Source: Affinirhizobium lemnae
GTDB taxonomy: Bacteria > Pseudomonadota > Alphaproteobacteria > Rhizobiales > Rhizobiaceae
DNA: 64,000 nucleotides
Direction of reading: 5' to 3'
Assembly (NCBI RefSeq): GCF_022968395.1
Contig: NZ_JALJQZ010000002.1
Location: 124,001-188,000 of the forward strand
Shown: positions 11,430 through 23,881 of the stretch, one piece after another
Layout of the letters: every line of letters begins with the position of its first letter
Numbering within the stretch: the stretch's first letter is position 1
Program-made: the position numbers and the translations under genes
The notes under the pieces: model-generated
The model's database searches: none
The model's input: only the letters and a program-made list of their open reading frames with translations
What the model was told of the DNA's origin: nothing

Positions 11430-12535
11430 TCCGCGCGGGTGACGGTGAAGCTTTGCTTTCTCAACAGAGAAACGAGGCCTTCGTCACCCACCAGATGCAG
11501 GGCTCCAACGGCCATGAATGCACCGCCTGCGTTCAGCATGGGAAGGGCGCGGTCCACCATGGTGTGATTGCGCTGACGGACGATCCGTTCTTCGAATTCG
11601 GCATAGCCTTCGCCTTCGGCTCCGTCGGGGGCCAGGGATTTCAGCATCGGCATCGTCATGCCAATGTCGCCTGCCAGATACAGGTCGCGCATCGTGACGC
11701 TGACATCATCCATCTTGGAGCCAAGCCCGATCATCTCGATCAGCGACTTGATATGGAAGTCGGTCGGGATAGACGCCATCGCGGAGAGCTGCTCCTGCAT
11801 GGTTTCAAGGCCTTTGACCGGGATATTGGCCCTCATCGCGTCGTCGGCGATCTTCTTGTCCAGGAAGGCGGCGCCCTTTGCTTTCCGGCTGAGCTCGCAG
11901 GCCGGCAGCGCCAGAAAGCTGGAAAGCATCCACGGCTGCATGCGCGATACGGCCGCCAGCGGTATGCCTCGCTCCTTGAGAGCCGCCTCCAGTTTCGCCT
12001 TGTCTTCCGGCGCGAGAAAATCCTGGATGGATTTTCCATTCATCATCATCGTCAGTTCCGGACGTGCCAGCATTCCCGCCATGGCTTTCTTTTCATCCAG
12101 GATTTCATCGGACTCGATGATGACGACCTTGGACTTGGAGAGCGCATAGGGCGCACCTGTCGGCAGCTTCAGGACGCTCGGATCCGTCACATGCATGGTG
12201 CCCAGCAGCCAGGACGGTGCGGTACCCGGCTTCTCTACCTTCCAGAAGACACCCTTGCCGTTCGCCACCTCGGCACCTTCGGCCTGAATGGACCGGTAAC
12301 GTGCCGGATCAGTTCGCTCCATCTCGGTGAGCAGATTGCTACCCCGGCAAATGTCCTCTGCCGATCTTGCCTGGGCGGCGAAACCCAGCACGACGAAGAA
12401 GGAAATCAGAGCCAATACGTGGATCAGGGCGATCATGCCGAGGGCACCGCTGCTGATGACGGATTGATGCAGACCCCGGGTCAGGAGACGACGGAGGACG
12501 AAGAAATGGGGTGCGCGCGTGTTCATGATCGTCAC
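11426..12535 (-). CDS. TraB/GumN-family protein
   Basis: A 369-residue protein with an N-terminal hydrophobic segment (about 34-54, ending in FAAQARSAE), so it is exported or membrane-anchored. The body matches the TraB/GumN fold: a WLLGTMHVTDPSV motif near residue 110, a glutamate-rich IIESDEI strand, and the C-terminal GGAFMAVGALHLVGDEGL, whose two histidine motifs (GTMH and GALHL) define the family and suggest a metal-dependent hydrolase-like site. Family function is poorly known (pheromone shutdown and polysaccharide-associated genes). The start may be 12535 or the ATG three codons inside. It converges on cytochrome b561 with a 4-base overlap. Confidence 0.82.
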   Translation of the reverse strand: MTIMNTRAPHFFVLRRLLTRGLHQSVISSGALGMIALIHVLALISFFVVLGFAAQARSAEDICRGSNLLTEMERTDPARYRSIQAEGAEVANGKGVFWKVEKPGTAPSWLLGTMHVTDPSVLKLPTGAPYALSKSKVVIIESDEILDEKKAMAGMLARPELTMMMNGKSIQDFLAPEDKAKLEAALKERGIPLAAVSRMQPWMLSSFLALPACELSRKAKGAAFLDKKIADDAMRANIPVKGLETMQEQLSAMASIPTDFHIKSLIEMIGLGSKMDDVSVTMRDLYLAGDIGMTMPMLKSLAPDGAEGEGYAEFEERIVRQRNHTMVDRALPMLNAGGAFMAVGALHLVGDEGLVSLLRKQSFTVTRAD

Positions 12536-12619
12536 CCTAGTGTCCCAAGATCGCTGCAGTCTTAACGGATATGGTTAATGCCGTGGCCACGCGATCATCC
12601 GCGCAGGAATCGAGAAAAT

Positions 12620-13555
12620 TCATGCGCGAGGATGCGCACGATCATAGACTTCCAGCAAACGAGCGGCATCCACGCCGGTATACACCTGGGTGGTGGAAAG
12701 GCTGGCATGGCCCAGCAATTCCTGGATCGTTCGCAAATCGCCACCGCCGGCCAGAAGATGTGTTGCGAAGGAATGGCGAAGGGCGTGGGGCGTTGCGCTG
12801 TCCGGCAGTCCCAAGGCTCCGCGCAGCTTCTGCATTTCGCGTTGAATGATTGCGGGCTGCAGCGGTCCACCCCGTGCGCCACGAAACAGTGGTTTCTCTG
12901 CCTCCAGCTCAAAGGGGCAAAGCGTCTTGTACCGCGCGATGGCATCCAGAACGATCTCCAGCAGCGGAACGAGCCGGGTCTTGCCTCCCTTGCCGGTGAT
13001 CCGGATCGATTTTGCGTCCGGTGGCAGGTCGATGGGCGTCAGCGAAAGGGCTTCGGAAATGCGCAGGCCACAGCCATAGAGAAGTGTCAGGAGCGCTGAA
13101 TCTCTCGCGGCAATCCAACCCTCTTCCTGCAACTGCGCCTGTGTGCTGACCACTTCAAGGGCTTGCCGATCGGTGAGGGGCTTGGGAAGCGATTTGGGCT
13201 GGCGCGGCGCCCGGATGGCGCCAGCGGCCGCTGCATTGATAAGGCCCTTTCGCTCGAGATAGCGCAGGAACGACCGCAGACCGGCGAGGTGACGCCCAAG
13301 GGACCGGGCACCCGATCCATCCCTTCGCCGTTGTGCCAAAAAAGCGCGCAGATCCGCCGTGCGCAGCGTATGAATCTCGGCAAGGCCCGGTGGGTTGCCG
13401 AAATGGACGGTCAGGAACTGAAGGAATTGACGTGTATCGCGCTCATAGGCCGTCAGCGTGTTTTCAGAGAAGCGTTTCTCGTTGGCGAGGCTGTCCAGCC
13501 ATTGCCGCCGATGGTCCAGAAGTTCGGGCGTCGCCAGAATGAGGATCTCGTTCAT
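12620..13555 (-). CDS. xerC: Tyrosine recombinase XerC
   Basis: A site-specific recombinase that acts with XerD at the chromosomal dif site to resolve dimers before division. It has 311 residues from the ATG at 13555, chosen because ACGGAG lies 6 bases upstream; the ATG at 13579 has no ribosome site. An N-terminal SAM-like core-binding domain (about 10-110) contains ENTLTAYERDTRQF. The catalytic domain carries the first Arg in LYGCGLRISEALSL, His257/Arg260 in HALRHS, His283 in LLGHASLS and the nucleophile Tyr292 in TQVYTG. All catalytic residues are present. Its place next to priA, away from any phage gene, supports a housekeeping role rather than an integrase. No dif-like site was recognised nearby. 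Confidence 0.93.
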   Translation of the reverse strand: MNEILILATPELLDHRRQWLDSLANEKRFSENTLTAYERDTRQFLQFLTVHFGNPPGLAEIHTLRTADLRAFLAQRRRDGSGARSLGRHLAGLRSFLRYLERKGLINAAAAGAIRAPRQPKSLPKPLTDRQALEVVSTQAQLQEEGWIAARDSALLTLLYGCGLRISEALSLTPIDLPPDAKSIRITGKGGKTRLVPLLEIVLDAIARYKTLCPFELEAEKPLFRGARGGPLQPAIIQREMQKLRGALGLPDSATPHALRHSFATHLLAGGGDLRTIQELLGHASLSTTQVYTGVDAARLLEVYDRAHPRA

Positions 13556-13726
13556 CGTCGCTCCGTATGTGTCCGACATTGGCTCGCAGAGTCACAATTG
13601 AGCATTACAATTTGATTAAGCATTTCAAATTTGCCGTTGCTGCCTGGGTCGATCCTCAGTCCCCGGTGGAAAAAGCGGCCTTGTCATGGTTCCCTTTTGT
13701 TCTTCTTCGGGGCATGGTCCAGCCCG

Positions 13727-15958
13727 ATGACGCAAGATTCGCATAGCCTGTTCGGCGCCCTGTTTGACACACCAGCGTCCAAGCGCGTTGTACCCGTTCT
13801 GGTGCCTCTGCCGGTGCCGGAAGCCTACAGCTATGCCGTGCCGGAAGGCATGGCGGTCGAAGCCGGTTCTGTCGTGCAGGTGCCGATCGGCCCGCGCCAG
13901 CACATTGGTGTCGTCTGGGACGAGCCGGAGGCCCGAGGTGACGACAAGTCTTTCGATCCCAGGAAGCTGCGGGCGATCGAGCAGGTTTTCGATTGTCCAC
14001 CCCTGACGAAAGACATGCGGGAATTCATCGAATGGGTATCGGCTTATACGCTGTCTCCGCCCGGACTGGTGGCCCGCATGGCGATCCGTGCTCCTGCGGC
14101 ACTGGAACCAGAGCCGATGATCGAGGCGTTGCGGTTCACAGGCGGTGAACCTGATCGCGTAACCCCGGCACGTCAACGCGTGCTTCAGACCTTGGAAGAG
14201 GATATTCCCTGGACGAGGAGCGGCCTTGCGCATGCTGCCGGTGTTTCGCTGAGCGTCGTGGACGGTCTGGTGAAACAGGGACTGTTCGAGACTGTTTTTC
14301 TTCCGCCACCGCCGGTCGTTGCTGTTCCCGATCCGGACTATGTCGCGCCGCGGATCGATGGACCGCAGAAGCAGGCGGCCTCCGAACTGGTGGAAGCGGT
14401 TCAGACGGCTGGCTTCTCGGCCTCTTTGATCGATGGCGTGACCGGGTCGGGGAAAACGGAAGTCTATTTCGAAGCGATTGCCGAAGCCCTGCGTCTGGGA
14501 AAACAGGTTCTGATCCTGTTGCCGGAAATTGCGCTGACCTCCAGCTTTCTCGAACGCTTTCAGGATCGCTTCGGGGCAAAGCCTGCCGAGTGGCATTCAG
14601 ATCTTGCGCCCCGCATGCGTGAGAAAGTGTGGCGCGGTGTCGTGACCGGCGAGGTGCGTGTCGTGGCCGGAGCGCGGTCCGCTCTCTTTCTTCCCTTCGA
14701 GGAGCTTGGTCTGATCGTTGTCGATGAAGAGCATGATCCCGCCTATAAGCAGGAAGACCGTATCTTCTATAATGCGCGCGACATGGCTGTCGTGCGGGCC
14801 CGCATTGGCCTGTTTCCAATCGTTCTTGTGTCGGCCACGCCGTCCGTTGAAAGCCAGGTCAACGGCCAGAGCGGTCGATATCATGTCGTTCACCTGCCGA
14901 CGCGATTTGGCGATGCGGCCATGCCGGACCTGCATCTCGTTGACATGCGGCGGCATCCACCTGCCAAGGGCGGCTTTCTCTCGCCCGTCATGCTGCGGGC
15001 CATTGGAAAGACGATTGAGAAGAAGGAGCAGGCGCTTCTGTTTCTCAATCGGCGTGGATATGCGCCGCTGACGCTCTGCCGTGTGTGCGGGCATCGCTTC
15101 CAGTGTCCGCAATGTTCGAGCTGGCTGGTTGAGCATCGGTTCCGCAACCAGATCCAGTGCCATCAATGCGGCTATTCGGAGAAAACGCCGGAGGCCTGTC
15201 CCGAATGCGGCACCTTCGATCACCTGGTCGCCTGCGGTCCGGGCGTTGAGCGGATTGCCGAGGAGGTGGAGCGTCATTTTCCCGATGCCCGAACCATCGT
15301 CATGTCGTCCGATCTCCTCGGTGGCGTGAAGCGCATGCGACTGGAACTGGAAGCCATCGCCAAGGGGGAGGCGGATATCGTTATCGGTACGCAGCTCGTT
15401 GCCAAAGGTCACAACTTTCCTCTGATGACGCTTGTCGGGATTGTCGATGCGGATCTTGGCCTTGCCAATGGCGATCCGCGCGCCGCCGAGCGCACGTTTC
15501 AGCTGCTCAGTCAGGTCACCGGTCGCGCCGGGAGAACCGGACTGAAGAGCTACGGGCTCTTGCAAACCTATCAGCCGCAGCATCCTGTCATGCAGGCAAT
15601 TGCATCCGGCGATGCCTCGGCGTTCTACGAGCGCGAGATTGGCGAGAGGGAAAAGGCACTGCTTCCTCCCTTCGGGCGCCTCGCCTCCATCATCGTTTCC
15701 GCCGACACGCGCCTCGATGCCGAAACACATGCGCGAGGACTTCGCAATGCTGCGCCGAAGATGTCTGGCGTCACCGTGCTTGGACCTGCCGAGGCGCCAC
15801 TTGCCATCGTGCGTGGGCGCCACCGGTTCCGTCTGCTGGTGCATGGACGCCGCAACAGCGACATGCAGGGCTTCCTGAGAGCGATGCTGTCCAGCGGACC
15901 GAAGCCACGCGGCTCGGTGCAGGTTCAGCTGGATGTGGATCCGCAAAGCTTTCTTTGA
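13727..15958 (+). CDS. priA: Primosomal replication helicase PriA
   Basis: A 3'-5' superfamily 2 DNA helicase that restarts replication at stalled forks. An N-terminal fork-binding domain (VVPVLVPLPVPEAYSYAVPE) is followed by Walker A VTGSGKTEVYF, the DEEH box (IVVDEEHDPAY) and the SATPSVES motif. Next comes a zinc-binding insert with eight cysteines (CRVCG, CPQC, CHQC, CPEC), then helicase motifs V/VI with GTQLVAKGHNFP and QVTGRAGR. The start is taken at 13727 (MTQDSHSLFG); upstream in-frame codons (TTG at 13631) would add 32 residues that do not resemble the family. It is divergent from xerC. At 743 residues it is typical. Confidence 0.95.
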   Translation: MTQDSHSLFGALFDTPASKRVVPVLVPLPVPEAYSYAVPEGMAVEAGSVVQVPIGPRQHIGVVWDEPEARGDDKSFDPRKLRAIEQVFDCPPLTKDMREFIEWVSAYTLSPPGLVARMAIRAPAALEPEPMIEALRFTGGEPDRVTPARQRVLQTLEEDIPWTRSGLAHAAGVSLSVVDGLVKQGLFETVFLPPPPVVAVPDPDYVAPRIDGPQKQAASELVEAVQTAGFSASLIDGVTGSGKTEVYFEAIAEALRLGKQVLILLPEIALTSSFLERFQDRFGAKPAEWHSDLAPRMREKVWRGVVTGEVRVVAGARSALFLPFEELGLIVVDEEHDPAYKQEDRIFYNARDMAVVRARIGLFPIVLVSATPSVESQVNGQSGRYHVVHLPTRFGDAAMPDLHLVDMRRHPPAKGGFLSPVMLRAIGKTIEKKEQALLFLNRRGYAPLTLCRVCGHRFQCPQCSSWLVEHRFRNQIQCHQCGYSEKTPEACPECGTFDHLVACGPGVERIAEEVERHFPDARTIVMSSDLLGGVKRMRLELEAIAKGEADIVIGTQLVAKGHNFPLMTLVGIVDADLGLANGDPRAAERTFQLLSQVTGRAGRTGLKSYGLLQTYQPQHPVMQAIASGDASAFYEREIGEREKALLPPFGRLASIIVSADTRLDAETHARGLRNAAPKMSGVTVLGPAEAPLAIVRGRHRFRLLVHGRRNSDMQGFLRAMLSSGPKPRGSVQVQLDVDPQSFL

Positions 15959-16018
15959 AAATCCGGGCTTCCCCTGATATTTCGCAGGCTTGCGATTCTT
16001 TAAACATGGCAGGATGAC

Positions 16019-16402
16019 ATGGAACTTTACTTTCCAACCGAACTTCCTGAACGGCTGGCCTATCTGGGTGCGTGTCTTCTTGCGCTGCATGGCCTCCTTC
16101 AGTTCGCCCTGCCTTCAACGGCGCTCAAGCTTTTCGGATTTACCGTCGGAGAAGTGACACCTGAAGGTTATGCTGCAATCCGGTCCAATGGCGGTTTGCA
16201 GCTCGGCCTTGGCCTGACGGCGCTTTTTCTGGCTCAGGACTGGACCTATCTGGCCCTTGGCGTTTCTGCCGGAGTGGCGGCACTTGGGCGGCTCATCTCA
16301 CTGATCTTTGATCGGGGCGTGACCGCTAGAAATATTGTGCAGTTTCTCGCCCAGATTGTGATTGCGGCTCTGCCATTGGGCTATGTCTTCGGTTATTTCT
16401 AA
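16019..16402 (+). CDS. Small four-helix membrane protein, DUF4345-like
   Basis: A 127-residue protein with four hydrophobic segments (about 13-32, 60-75, 80-96 and 106-126). A conserved-looking RSNGGLQLGLGLTALFL follows the first loop, the gly-rich pattern seen in DUF4345-type proteins; that family match is by eye and only moderate. No catalytic residues are evident. It lies 60 bases after priA and 258 bases before the ATP synthase operon, on the same strand. An 8-bp hairpin follows it, so it is probably not part of the atp transcript. Function unknown. Confidence 0.7.
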   Translation: MELYFPTELPERLAYLGACLLALHGLLQFALPSTALKLFGFTVGEVTPEGYAAIRSNGGLQLGLGLTALFLAQDWTYLALGVSAGVAALGRLISLIFDRGVTARNIVQFLAQIVIAALPLGYVFGYF

Positions 16403-16422
16403 GCAAGGCATTTGAGAGGTAT

Positions 16423-16444
16423 CGTCCGGTAAGGGAACCGGACG
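16423..16444 (+). other. Stem-loop between membrane protein and atpH
   Basis: CGTCCGGT (16423-16430) pairs perfectly with ACCGGACG (16437-16444) around AAGGGA. No T-run follows, so it is at best a weak terminator. The remaining 215 bases before atpH must hold the atp promoter, but no convincing -35/-10 pair was recognised. Confidence 0.5.
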
Positions 16445-16660
16445 CTGTGAAAAGCGAGAAAATCGTTTTAACGCCTTGCCTCTCAGGCGATTTGCGCCCT
16501 TCGGCGTGTTGCGCCTGTTGAACTCCTATGCTAGACGAACCGCGAATTTCGGAGAACGGCGGAGGGGGGCCTCTGGCCGTGTTGAGAAAAAGAAGCAAAT
16601 TCAGATGCTTGCCTGAATTCCGAAAACTGGCTGGTAATTTGAATAGAAATCAGGGAATTC

Positions 16661-17227
16661 GTGCCCGTGGCTGACACATCCCATCGGACTTCCGGCGTAG
16701 CGGAACGCTACGCTTCTTCGCTCTTCGAGCTTGCTCTGCAGTCGAATTCCATCGATTCAGTGCGCGCCGATCTTGACCGTTTTCAGGCAATGATCGACGA
16801 AAGCGATGATCTCAAGCGTTTGATCGCCAGCCCGGTCTTCTCTTCGGAAGATCAGGCGCGTGCCATCGCGGCCCTCTGCGACAAGGCTGGAATTTCCGGT
16901 CTCGTTGCAAACTTCGTCAAGGTCGTTGCGGGCAACCGCCGCCTGTTTGCCCTGCCGGGCATGATCCGCGCTTATCGCGACTTCGTCGCCCAGCATAAGG
17001 GCGAAGTGACTGCCGAGGTTGTCTCGGCCCATGCGCTTTCTTCGGCGCAGGAAGATGAACTGAAATCGACGCTGAAGGGCGTAACGGGCAAGGATGTCAC
17101 TCTCGACGTATCCGTTGATCCGTCGATCCTGGGTGGGCTGATCGTCAAGGTCGGTTCGCGTCAGATCGATACGTCTCTCCGCACCAAACTTTCCACGCTT
17201 AAGCTTGCACTGAAAGAGGTTGGCTGA
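16661..17227 (+). CDS. atpH: ATP synthase F1 delta subunit
   Basis: A peripheral-stalk subunit of F1Fo ATP synthase that holds the alpha3beta3 head to the b subunits. At 188 residues it is normal for alphaproteobacteria. [16 protein letters not shown] at the N-terminus and the C-terminal [25 protein letters not shown] motif are diagnostic. The start is GTG with AGGGA about 6 bases upstream. It is the first gene of an atpHAGDC operon; its TGA shares one base with the atpA ATG, so translation is coupled. The Fo genes are not in this window, as expected for the split operons of this bacterial group. Confidence 0.95.
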   Translation: MPVADTSHRTSGVAERYASSLFELALQSNSIDSVRADLDRFQAMIDESDDLKRLIASPVFSSEDQARAIAALCDKAGISGLVANFVKVVAGNRRLFALPGMIRAYRDFVAQHKGEVTAEVVSAHALSSAQEDELKSTLKGVTGKDVTLDVSVDPSILGGLIVKVGSRQIDTSLRTKLSTLKLALKEVG

Positions 17228-18756
17228 TGGATATCCGCGCCGCGGAAATTTCCGCAATTCTCAAAGATCAAATCAAGAACTTCGGCCAGGAGGCTGAGGT
17301 TTCCGAAGTCGGCCAGGTTCTTTCCGTAGGTGACGGTATCGCCCGTGTTTATGGTCTGGACAATGTTCAGGCCGGCGAAATGGTCGAGTTCCCCGGCGGC
17401 ATCCGCGGCATGGCGCTCAACCTCGAAGCTGATAACGTCGGTGTCGTTATTTTCGGTTCCGACCGCGACATCAAGGAAGGCGACACCGTCAAGCGGACTG
17501 GCGCTATCGTGGACGTTCCGGTTGGTCCGGAACTGCTCGGCCGCGTTGTCGACGCACTCGGCAATCCGATCGACGGCAAGGGCCCGATCAATGCTTCGCG
17601 CCGCTCGCGCGTTGACGTGAAGGCTCCGGGCATCATTCCGCGCAAGTCGGTTCATGAGCCGATGTCGACGGGCCTCAAGGCTATCGACGCCCTGATCCCG
17701 GTTGGACGTGGTCAGCGCGAGCTGGTCATCGGCGACCGTCAGACCGGCAAGACCGCGATCATTCTCGACGCCTTCCTCAACCAGAAGGCAATTCACGACA
17801 ATGGTCCCGAGAACGACAAGCTGTTCTGCGTTTACGTGGCTATCGGCCAGAAGCGTTCGACTGTTGCGCAGTTCGTGAAGGTTCTGGAAGAGCGTGGCGC
17901 TCTGCAGTACTCGATCGTTGTTGCCGCGACTGCCTCTGACCCGGCTCCGATGCAGTATCTCGCCCCATTCGCAGGTTGCGCCATGGGCGAGTACTTCCGT
18001 GACAACGGCCAGCACGCTCTCATCGCTTACGACGACTTGTCCAAGCAGGCTGTTGCCTACCGTCAGATGTCGCTTCTGCTGCGTCGTCCTCCGGGCCGCG
18101 AAGCTTATCCGGGCGACGTTTTCTATCTGCACTCGCGTCTTCTCGAGCGCGCTGCCAAGCTCTCCGACGAGCGTGGCGCTGGTTCGCTGACGGCTCTGCC
18201 TGTTATCGAAACGCAGGGTAACGACGTTTCGGCGTTCATTCCCACGAACGTGATCTCGATCACCGACGGTCAGATCTTCCTTGAAACCGACCTGTTCTAC
18301 CAGGGCATTCGTCCGGCCGTTAACGTCGGTCTGTCGGTTTCCCGCGTTGGTTCTGCTGCGCAGATCAAGGCCATGAAGCAGGTTGCCGGCTCCATCAAGG
18401 GTGAACTGGCCCAGTACCGCGAAATGGCGGCCTTCGCTCAGTTCGGTTCCGACCTCGACGCTTCCACCCAGCGCCTGCTGAACCGTGGTGCGCGCCTGAC
18501 GGAACTCCTCAAGCAGCCGCAGTTCTCTCCGCTCAAGACGGAAGAGCAGGTTGCAGTGATCTTCGCTGGCGTCAACGGCTACCTCGACAAGCTGCCTGTC
18601 AACCAGGTCGGCAAGTTCGAACAGGGCCTGCTCGCTTACCTCCGCAACGACGGCAAGTCGATCCTCGACGCTATTCGTGCGGAAAAGCAGCTGTCTGACG
18701 ACACCCGTGCAAAGCTGAAGTCGGCGCTGGATACCTTCGCCAAGACTTTCGCCTGA
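17227..18756 (+). CDS. atpA: ATP synthase F1 alpha subunit
   Basis: The regulatory nucleotide-binding subunit of F1. 509 residues, with a beta-barrel N-domain, Walker A GDRQTGKT (169-176), the [43 protein letters not shown] stretch read across the Walker B region, and a helical C-domain. It overlaps atpH by one base and is followed after 27 bases by atpG. Codon use is strongly biased to C/G third positions, as in other highly expressed genes here. Confidence 0.97.
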   Translation: MDIRAAEISAILKDQIKNFGQEAEVSEVGQVLSVGDGIARVYGLDNVQAGEMVEFPGGIRGMALNLEADNVGVVIFGSDRDIKEGDTVKRTGAIVDVPVGPELLGRVVDALGNPIDGKGPINASRRSRVDVKAPGIIPRKSVHEPMSTGLKAIDALIPVGRGQRELVIGDRQTGKTAIILDAFLNQKAIHDNGPENDKLFCVYVAIGQKRSTVAQFVKVLEERGALQYSIVVAATASDPAPMQYLAPFAGCAMGEYFRDNGQHALIAYDDLSKQAVAYRQMSLLLRRPPGREAYPGDVFYLHSRLLERAAKLSDERGAGSLTALPVIETQGNDVSAFIPTNVISITDGQIFLETDLFYQGIRPAVNVGLSVSRVGSAAQIKAMKQVAGSIKGELAQYREMAAFAQFGSDLDASTQRLLNRGARLTELLKQPQFSPLKTEEQVAVIFAGVNGYLDKLPVNQVGKFEQGLLAYLRNDGKSILDAIRAEKQLSDDTRAKLKSALDTFAKTFA

Positions 18757-18783
18757 ACGGACAAGCTCAAGGACCGATAACGG

Positions 18784-19659
18784 ATGCCTTCACTTAAGGA
18801 TCTGAAAAACCGGATCGCCTCCGTCAAGGCGACGCAGAAGATCACCAAGGCGATGAAAATGGTCGCCGCGGCGAAGCTGCGCCGTGCGCAAGAGGCGGCC
18901 GAAGCGGCCCGCCCCTATGCGGAACGGATGAACCGCGTTCTTGCCGGCCTCAGCGCCGCCTCTGCCAATAGCGCAGAGGCACCGCTGCTGCTGACCGGTA
19001 CCGGCAAGAGCCAGACCCACCTGCTGATCGTTGCCACGGGTGAGCGTGGACTGGCTGGAGGTTTCAACTCCTCCATCATCCGTCTGGCTCGTGACCATGC
19101 GCTGAAGCTTCTTTCGGAAGGCAAGACCGTCAAGATCCTGACTGTCGGTCGCAAGGGTAACGATATCCTGCGCCGCAGCTTCCGTGAGAACATTGTCGAC
19201 TACGTCACGTTCCGCGAAGTCAAGCAGCTTGGCTTCGTACAGGCGAATGAAGTGGCCCAGAAGGTTCTGGCCCTCTTCAACGCCGGCGAGTTCGACGTCG
19301 CAACGCTGTTCTATGCCCGCTTCGCTTCCGTGATCTCGCAGGTGGCGACGGCGCAGCAAATAATTCCGGCCAAGTTCGATCAGGCGGAAGTGCCAGCGAC
19401 TGCTGCACTTTATGAGTACGAGCCGGGCGAACAGGAGATCCTGGAAGAACTGCTGCCGCGCAACATCGCGGTCCAGATTTTCCGTGCCCTGCTGGAAAAC
19501 AACGCTTCCTTCTACGGTGCGCAGATGTCCGCCATGGACAACGCGACACGTAATGCTGGCGACATGATCAATAAGCTGACCTTGTCTTACAACCGTCAGC
19601 GTCAGGCGCAGATCACGAAGGAACTCATCGAAATCATTTCGGGCGCGGAAGCGCTCTAA
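18784..19659 (+). CDS. atpG: ATP synthase F1 gamma subunit
   Basis: The central rotor shaft of F1. 291 residues; the N-terminal coiled helix starts [40 protein letters not shown] (read in segments) and the C-terminal helix contains [12 protein letters not shown] and [16 protein letters not shown], both family signatures. The central [18 protein letters not shown] is the conserved Rossmann-like part. It lies within the operon, 21 bases before atpD. Confidence 0.97.
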   Translation: MPSLKDLKNRIASVKATQKITKAMKMVAAAKLRRAQEAAEAARPYAERMNRVLAGLSAASANSAEAPLLLTGTGKSQTHLLIVATGERGLAGGFNSSIIRLARDHALKLLSEGKTVKILTVGRKGNDILRRSFRENIVDYVTFREVKQLGFVQANEVAQKVLALFNAGEFDVATLFYARFASVISQVATAQQIIPAKFDQAEVPATAALYEYEPGEQEILEELLPRNIAVQIFRALLENNASFYGAQMSAMDNATRNAGDMINKLTLSYNRQRQAQITKELIEIISGAEAL

Positions 19660-21111
<1,452 letters not shown>

Positions 21112-21123
21112 TGTCATCGACGG

Positions 21124-21148
21124 AAGGCGCGCCCTGATTGGGCGCGCT
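21124..21148 (+). other. Intercistronic hairpin atpD-atpC
   Basis: Bases 21124-21133 (AGGCGCGCCC) pair with 21139-21148 (GGGCGCGCTT, one G-U) around TGATT. The hairpin lies within the 74-base atpD-atpC gap and lacks a clean T-run. It may attenuate or differentially stabilise the atpC portion. Confidence 0.55.
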
Positions 21149-21185
21149 TCTCCATCCTGCATAACGCCCGGAGAAGTGGACCGTC

Positions 21186-21593
21186 ATGGCCGACTCTTTT
21201 GATTTTGAATTGGTGTCTCCCGAGCGCCTGCTGGTTTCGGAAAAGGTGACGGAAGTCATCATTCCGGCAACTCTCGGTGAGATGACCGTGTTGGCGAAGC
21301 ATGCGCCGACGATGACGACGATCAAGCCAGGCGTGCTGACCGTCAAGCTGGTTTCTGGCCAGGTCAAGAAGTACGTCGTGTTCGGCGGGTTCGCGGACAT
21401 TTTGCCTTCGGGCTGCACCGTGTTGGCGGAGTCTGCTGTTGCCCAGGAAGACGCTAATCGCGATCTCTTCCAGCAGCGGATTGAAGCTCTGCGCGCCGAT
21501 ATCTCGGATGCGCCCACGGACGAGCATCGCACGAAGCTCGAGCACATGCTGGCCGAACTCACGCATCTCAACCATTCGATTCTGCCTGGTTGA
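21186..21593 (+). CDS. atpC: ATP synthase F1 epsilon subunit
   Basis: A rotor-associated subunit that can inhibit ATP hydrolysis. 135 residues: an N-terminal beta-sandwich with FDFELVSPERLLVSEKV and IIPATLGEMTVLAKHAPTMT, then a helical C-terminus. It is the last gene of the F1 operon; the ribosome site GGAGAAG lies about 10 bases before the ATG. A terminator follows within 30 bases. Confidence 0.95.
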   Translation: MADSFDFELVSPERLLVSEKVTEVIIPATLGEMTVLAKHAPTMTTIKPGVLTVKLVSGQVKKYVVFGGFADILPSGCTVLAESAVAQEDANRDLFQQRIEALRADISDAPTDEHRTKLEHMLAELTHLNHSILPG

Positions 21594-21619
21594 TGGGCGG
21601 AGCAAGTCTGATTGTTGTG

Positions 21620-21645
21620 AAGGCGGTCCATTGGGCCGCCTTTTT
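21620..21645 (+). terminator. Terminator of the atpHAGDC operon
   Basis: AAGGCGGTCC (21620-21629) pairs with GGGCCGCCTT (21633-21642, one U-G) and runs into TTTTT then CATTT. A classical intrinsic terminator shape, 27 bases after atpC. Confidence 0.85.
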
Positions 21646-21805
21646 CATTTGGGCGGATTCGCTTTATTGAACTTTCGCCAGGCCAAGCGCGCCGGATTGT
21701 CTGTCGAGGATCGGGGCGGCGACTGCCAGTGAAAGCACTATCCATCCTTTGGTTGTCATCCGCCGCCGTTCGTGTACCTATCCCCATGGTCAGTATGAGA
21801 GGTAG

Positions 21806-22741
<936 letters not shown>

Positions 22742-22825
22742 CGCGAAAACGGCGACTTCTTCTGTTGTCGATCCTGGCACCGTGTGGAACTGTTGCGTCA
22801 GGAAGCGAATGGGGTCCAGACAGGC

Positions 22826-23761
22826 ATGATCGATAAGCTCGAATTCTTCATTGCCCTGGCCGGTGCTGGTCACTTCGGTCGCGCCGCGGAGGAGTGTGGG
22901 ATCTCCCAGCCAACGCTCTCGGCGGCCATTCGCCAGCTTGAAGACCAGTTGGGCGTCATTCTCGTCGTGCGCGGTTCCCGCTATCAGGGCCTTACACCCG
23001 AGGGACAGCGCGTGCTGGAATGGGCGCGACGGATCGTCAGCGATACGCGCACCATGCGCGAAGAGATGCGGGCCGCGCGGAAGGGTCTCGCCGGTCATAT
23101 CCGGCTTGCCGTTATTCCCACAGCGCTGGCCATGGTGCCACGCCTCACGGAGCCGTTTCAGGCGCGCCATCCGGCCGTGACATTTTCGGTCACGTCGCGC
23201 ACTTCGCTATTGGTTCTCAGCCAGCTGGAAAATCTCGAGATCGACGCCGGCATCACCTACCTTGACAACGAACCACTTGGCCGCGTGACGACGGTTCCGC
23301 TCTATTCGGAGCGGTATCACCTGATTGCCGCAACCGGAACACCACTGGCAGACCAGGAATCGGTGACCTGGAAAGAAGTTTCCACTCTTCGGCTTTGCCT
23401 ATTGACGCCCGACATGCAAAACCGCCGCATCATCAATAAGCACATGGCGGAGGCTGGTGTCTGGGCCAAGCCAACGCTTGAATCGAATTCGATGATCGTG
23501 CTGTTTTCCCATATTAGAACCGGCCAATGGGCATCGATCATGCCGCGTAACGTCGCGGAATCATTCGGTTTTCCGGAGCAGATCCGCATGGTTCCGATCG
23601 TGGAACCAGATGCCGAACATCTGGTTGGGCTGGTTGCAACGCATCGCGAACCACATACTCCGCTGGTCTCTGCCCTGCTGCACGAGGCGCGATTGCGCGC
23701 TGCAGCATTGGATTTTGATAGAAATCTCCTATCGAGCGACGGAAAGCCGTTATTGACCTAG
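22826..23761 (+). CDS. fdsR: LysR-type regulator of formate dehydrogenase
   Basis: A LysR transcriptional regulator, 311 residues from the ATG at 22826 (MIDKLEFFIALAGAGHFGRA); an upstream in-frame codon at 22784 would add 14 residues not seen in the family. The N-terminal winged helix contains the typical FGRAAEECGISQPTLSAAIRQLE, and the effector domain follows from about residue 90. It lies 120 bases upstream of fdsG on the same strand, the arrangement known for fdsR-fdsGBACD in Cupriavidus and relatives, so a role in formate-dependent control is likely. The name is by context; effector binding cannot be read from the sequence. Confidence 0.8.
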   Translation: MIDKLEFFIALAGAGHFGRAAEECGISQPTLSAAIRQLEDQLGVILVVRGSRYQGLTPEGQRVLEWARRIVSDTRTMREEMRAARKGLAGHIRLAVIPTALAMVPRLTEPFQARHPAVTFSVTSRTSLLVLSQLENLEIDAGITYLDNEPLGRVTTVPLYSERYHLIAATGTPLADQESVTWKEVSTLRLCLLTPDMQNRRIINKHMAEAGVWAKPTLESNSMIVLFSHIRTGQWASIMPRNVAESFGFPEQIRMVPIVEPDAEHLVGLVATHREPHTPLVSALLHEARLRAAALDFDRNLLSSDGKPLLT

Positions 23762-23881
23762 TATCGGCAAATTCGCCATTCTTCGCAAAAGACAAATATA
23801 CGTCGTCGCAGATGAGCGAGCCGACTTAACAGGAAGCTCTCCGAGACGACCTGGGTCTTGTCGGTTTGGGAGGACTGACTG

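Noticed and set aside
12620..13555. Tyrosine recombinase as a sign of a mobile element
   Set aside because: It has the length and motifs of XerC and sits next to priA, with no phage, plasmid or direct-repeat context.
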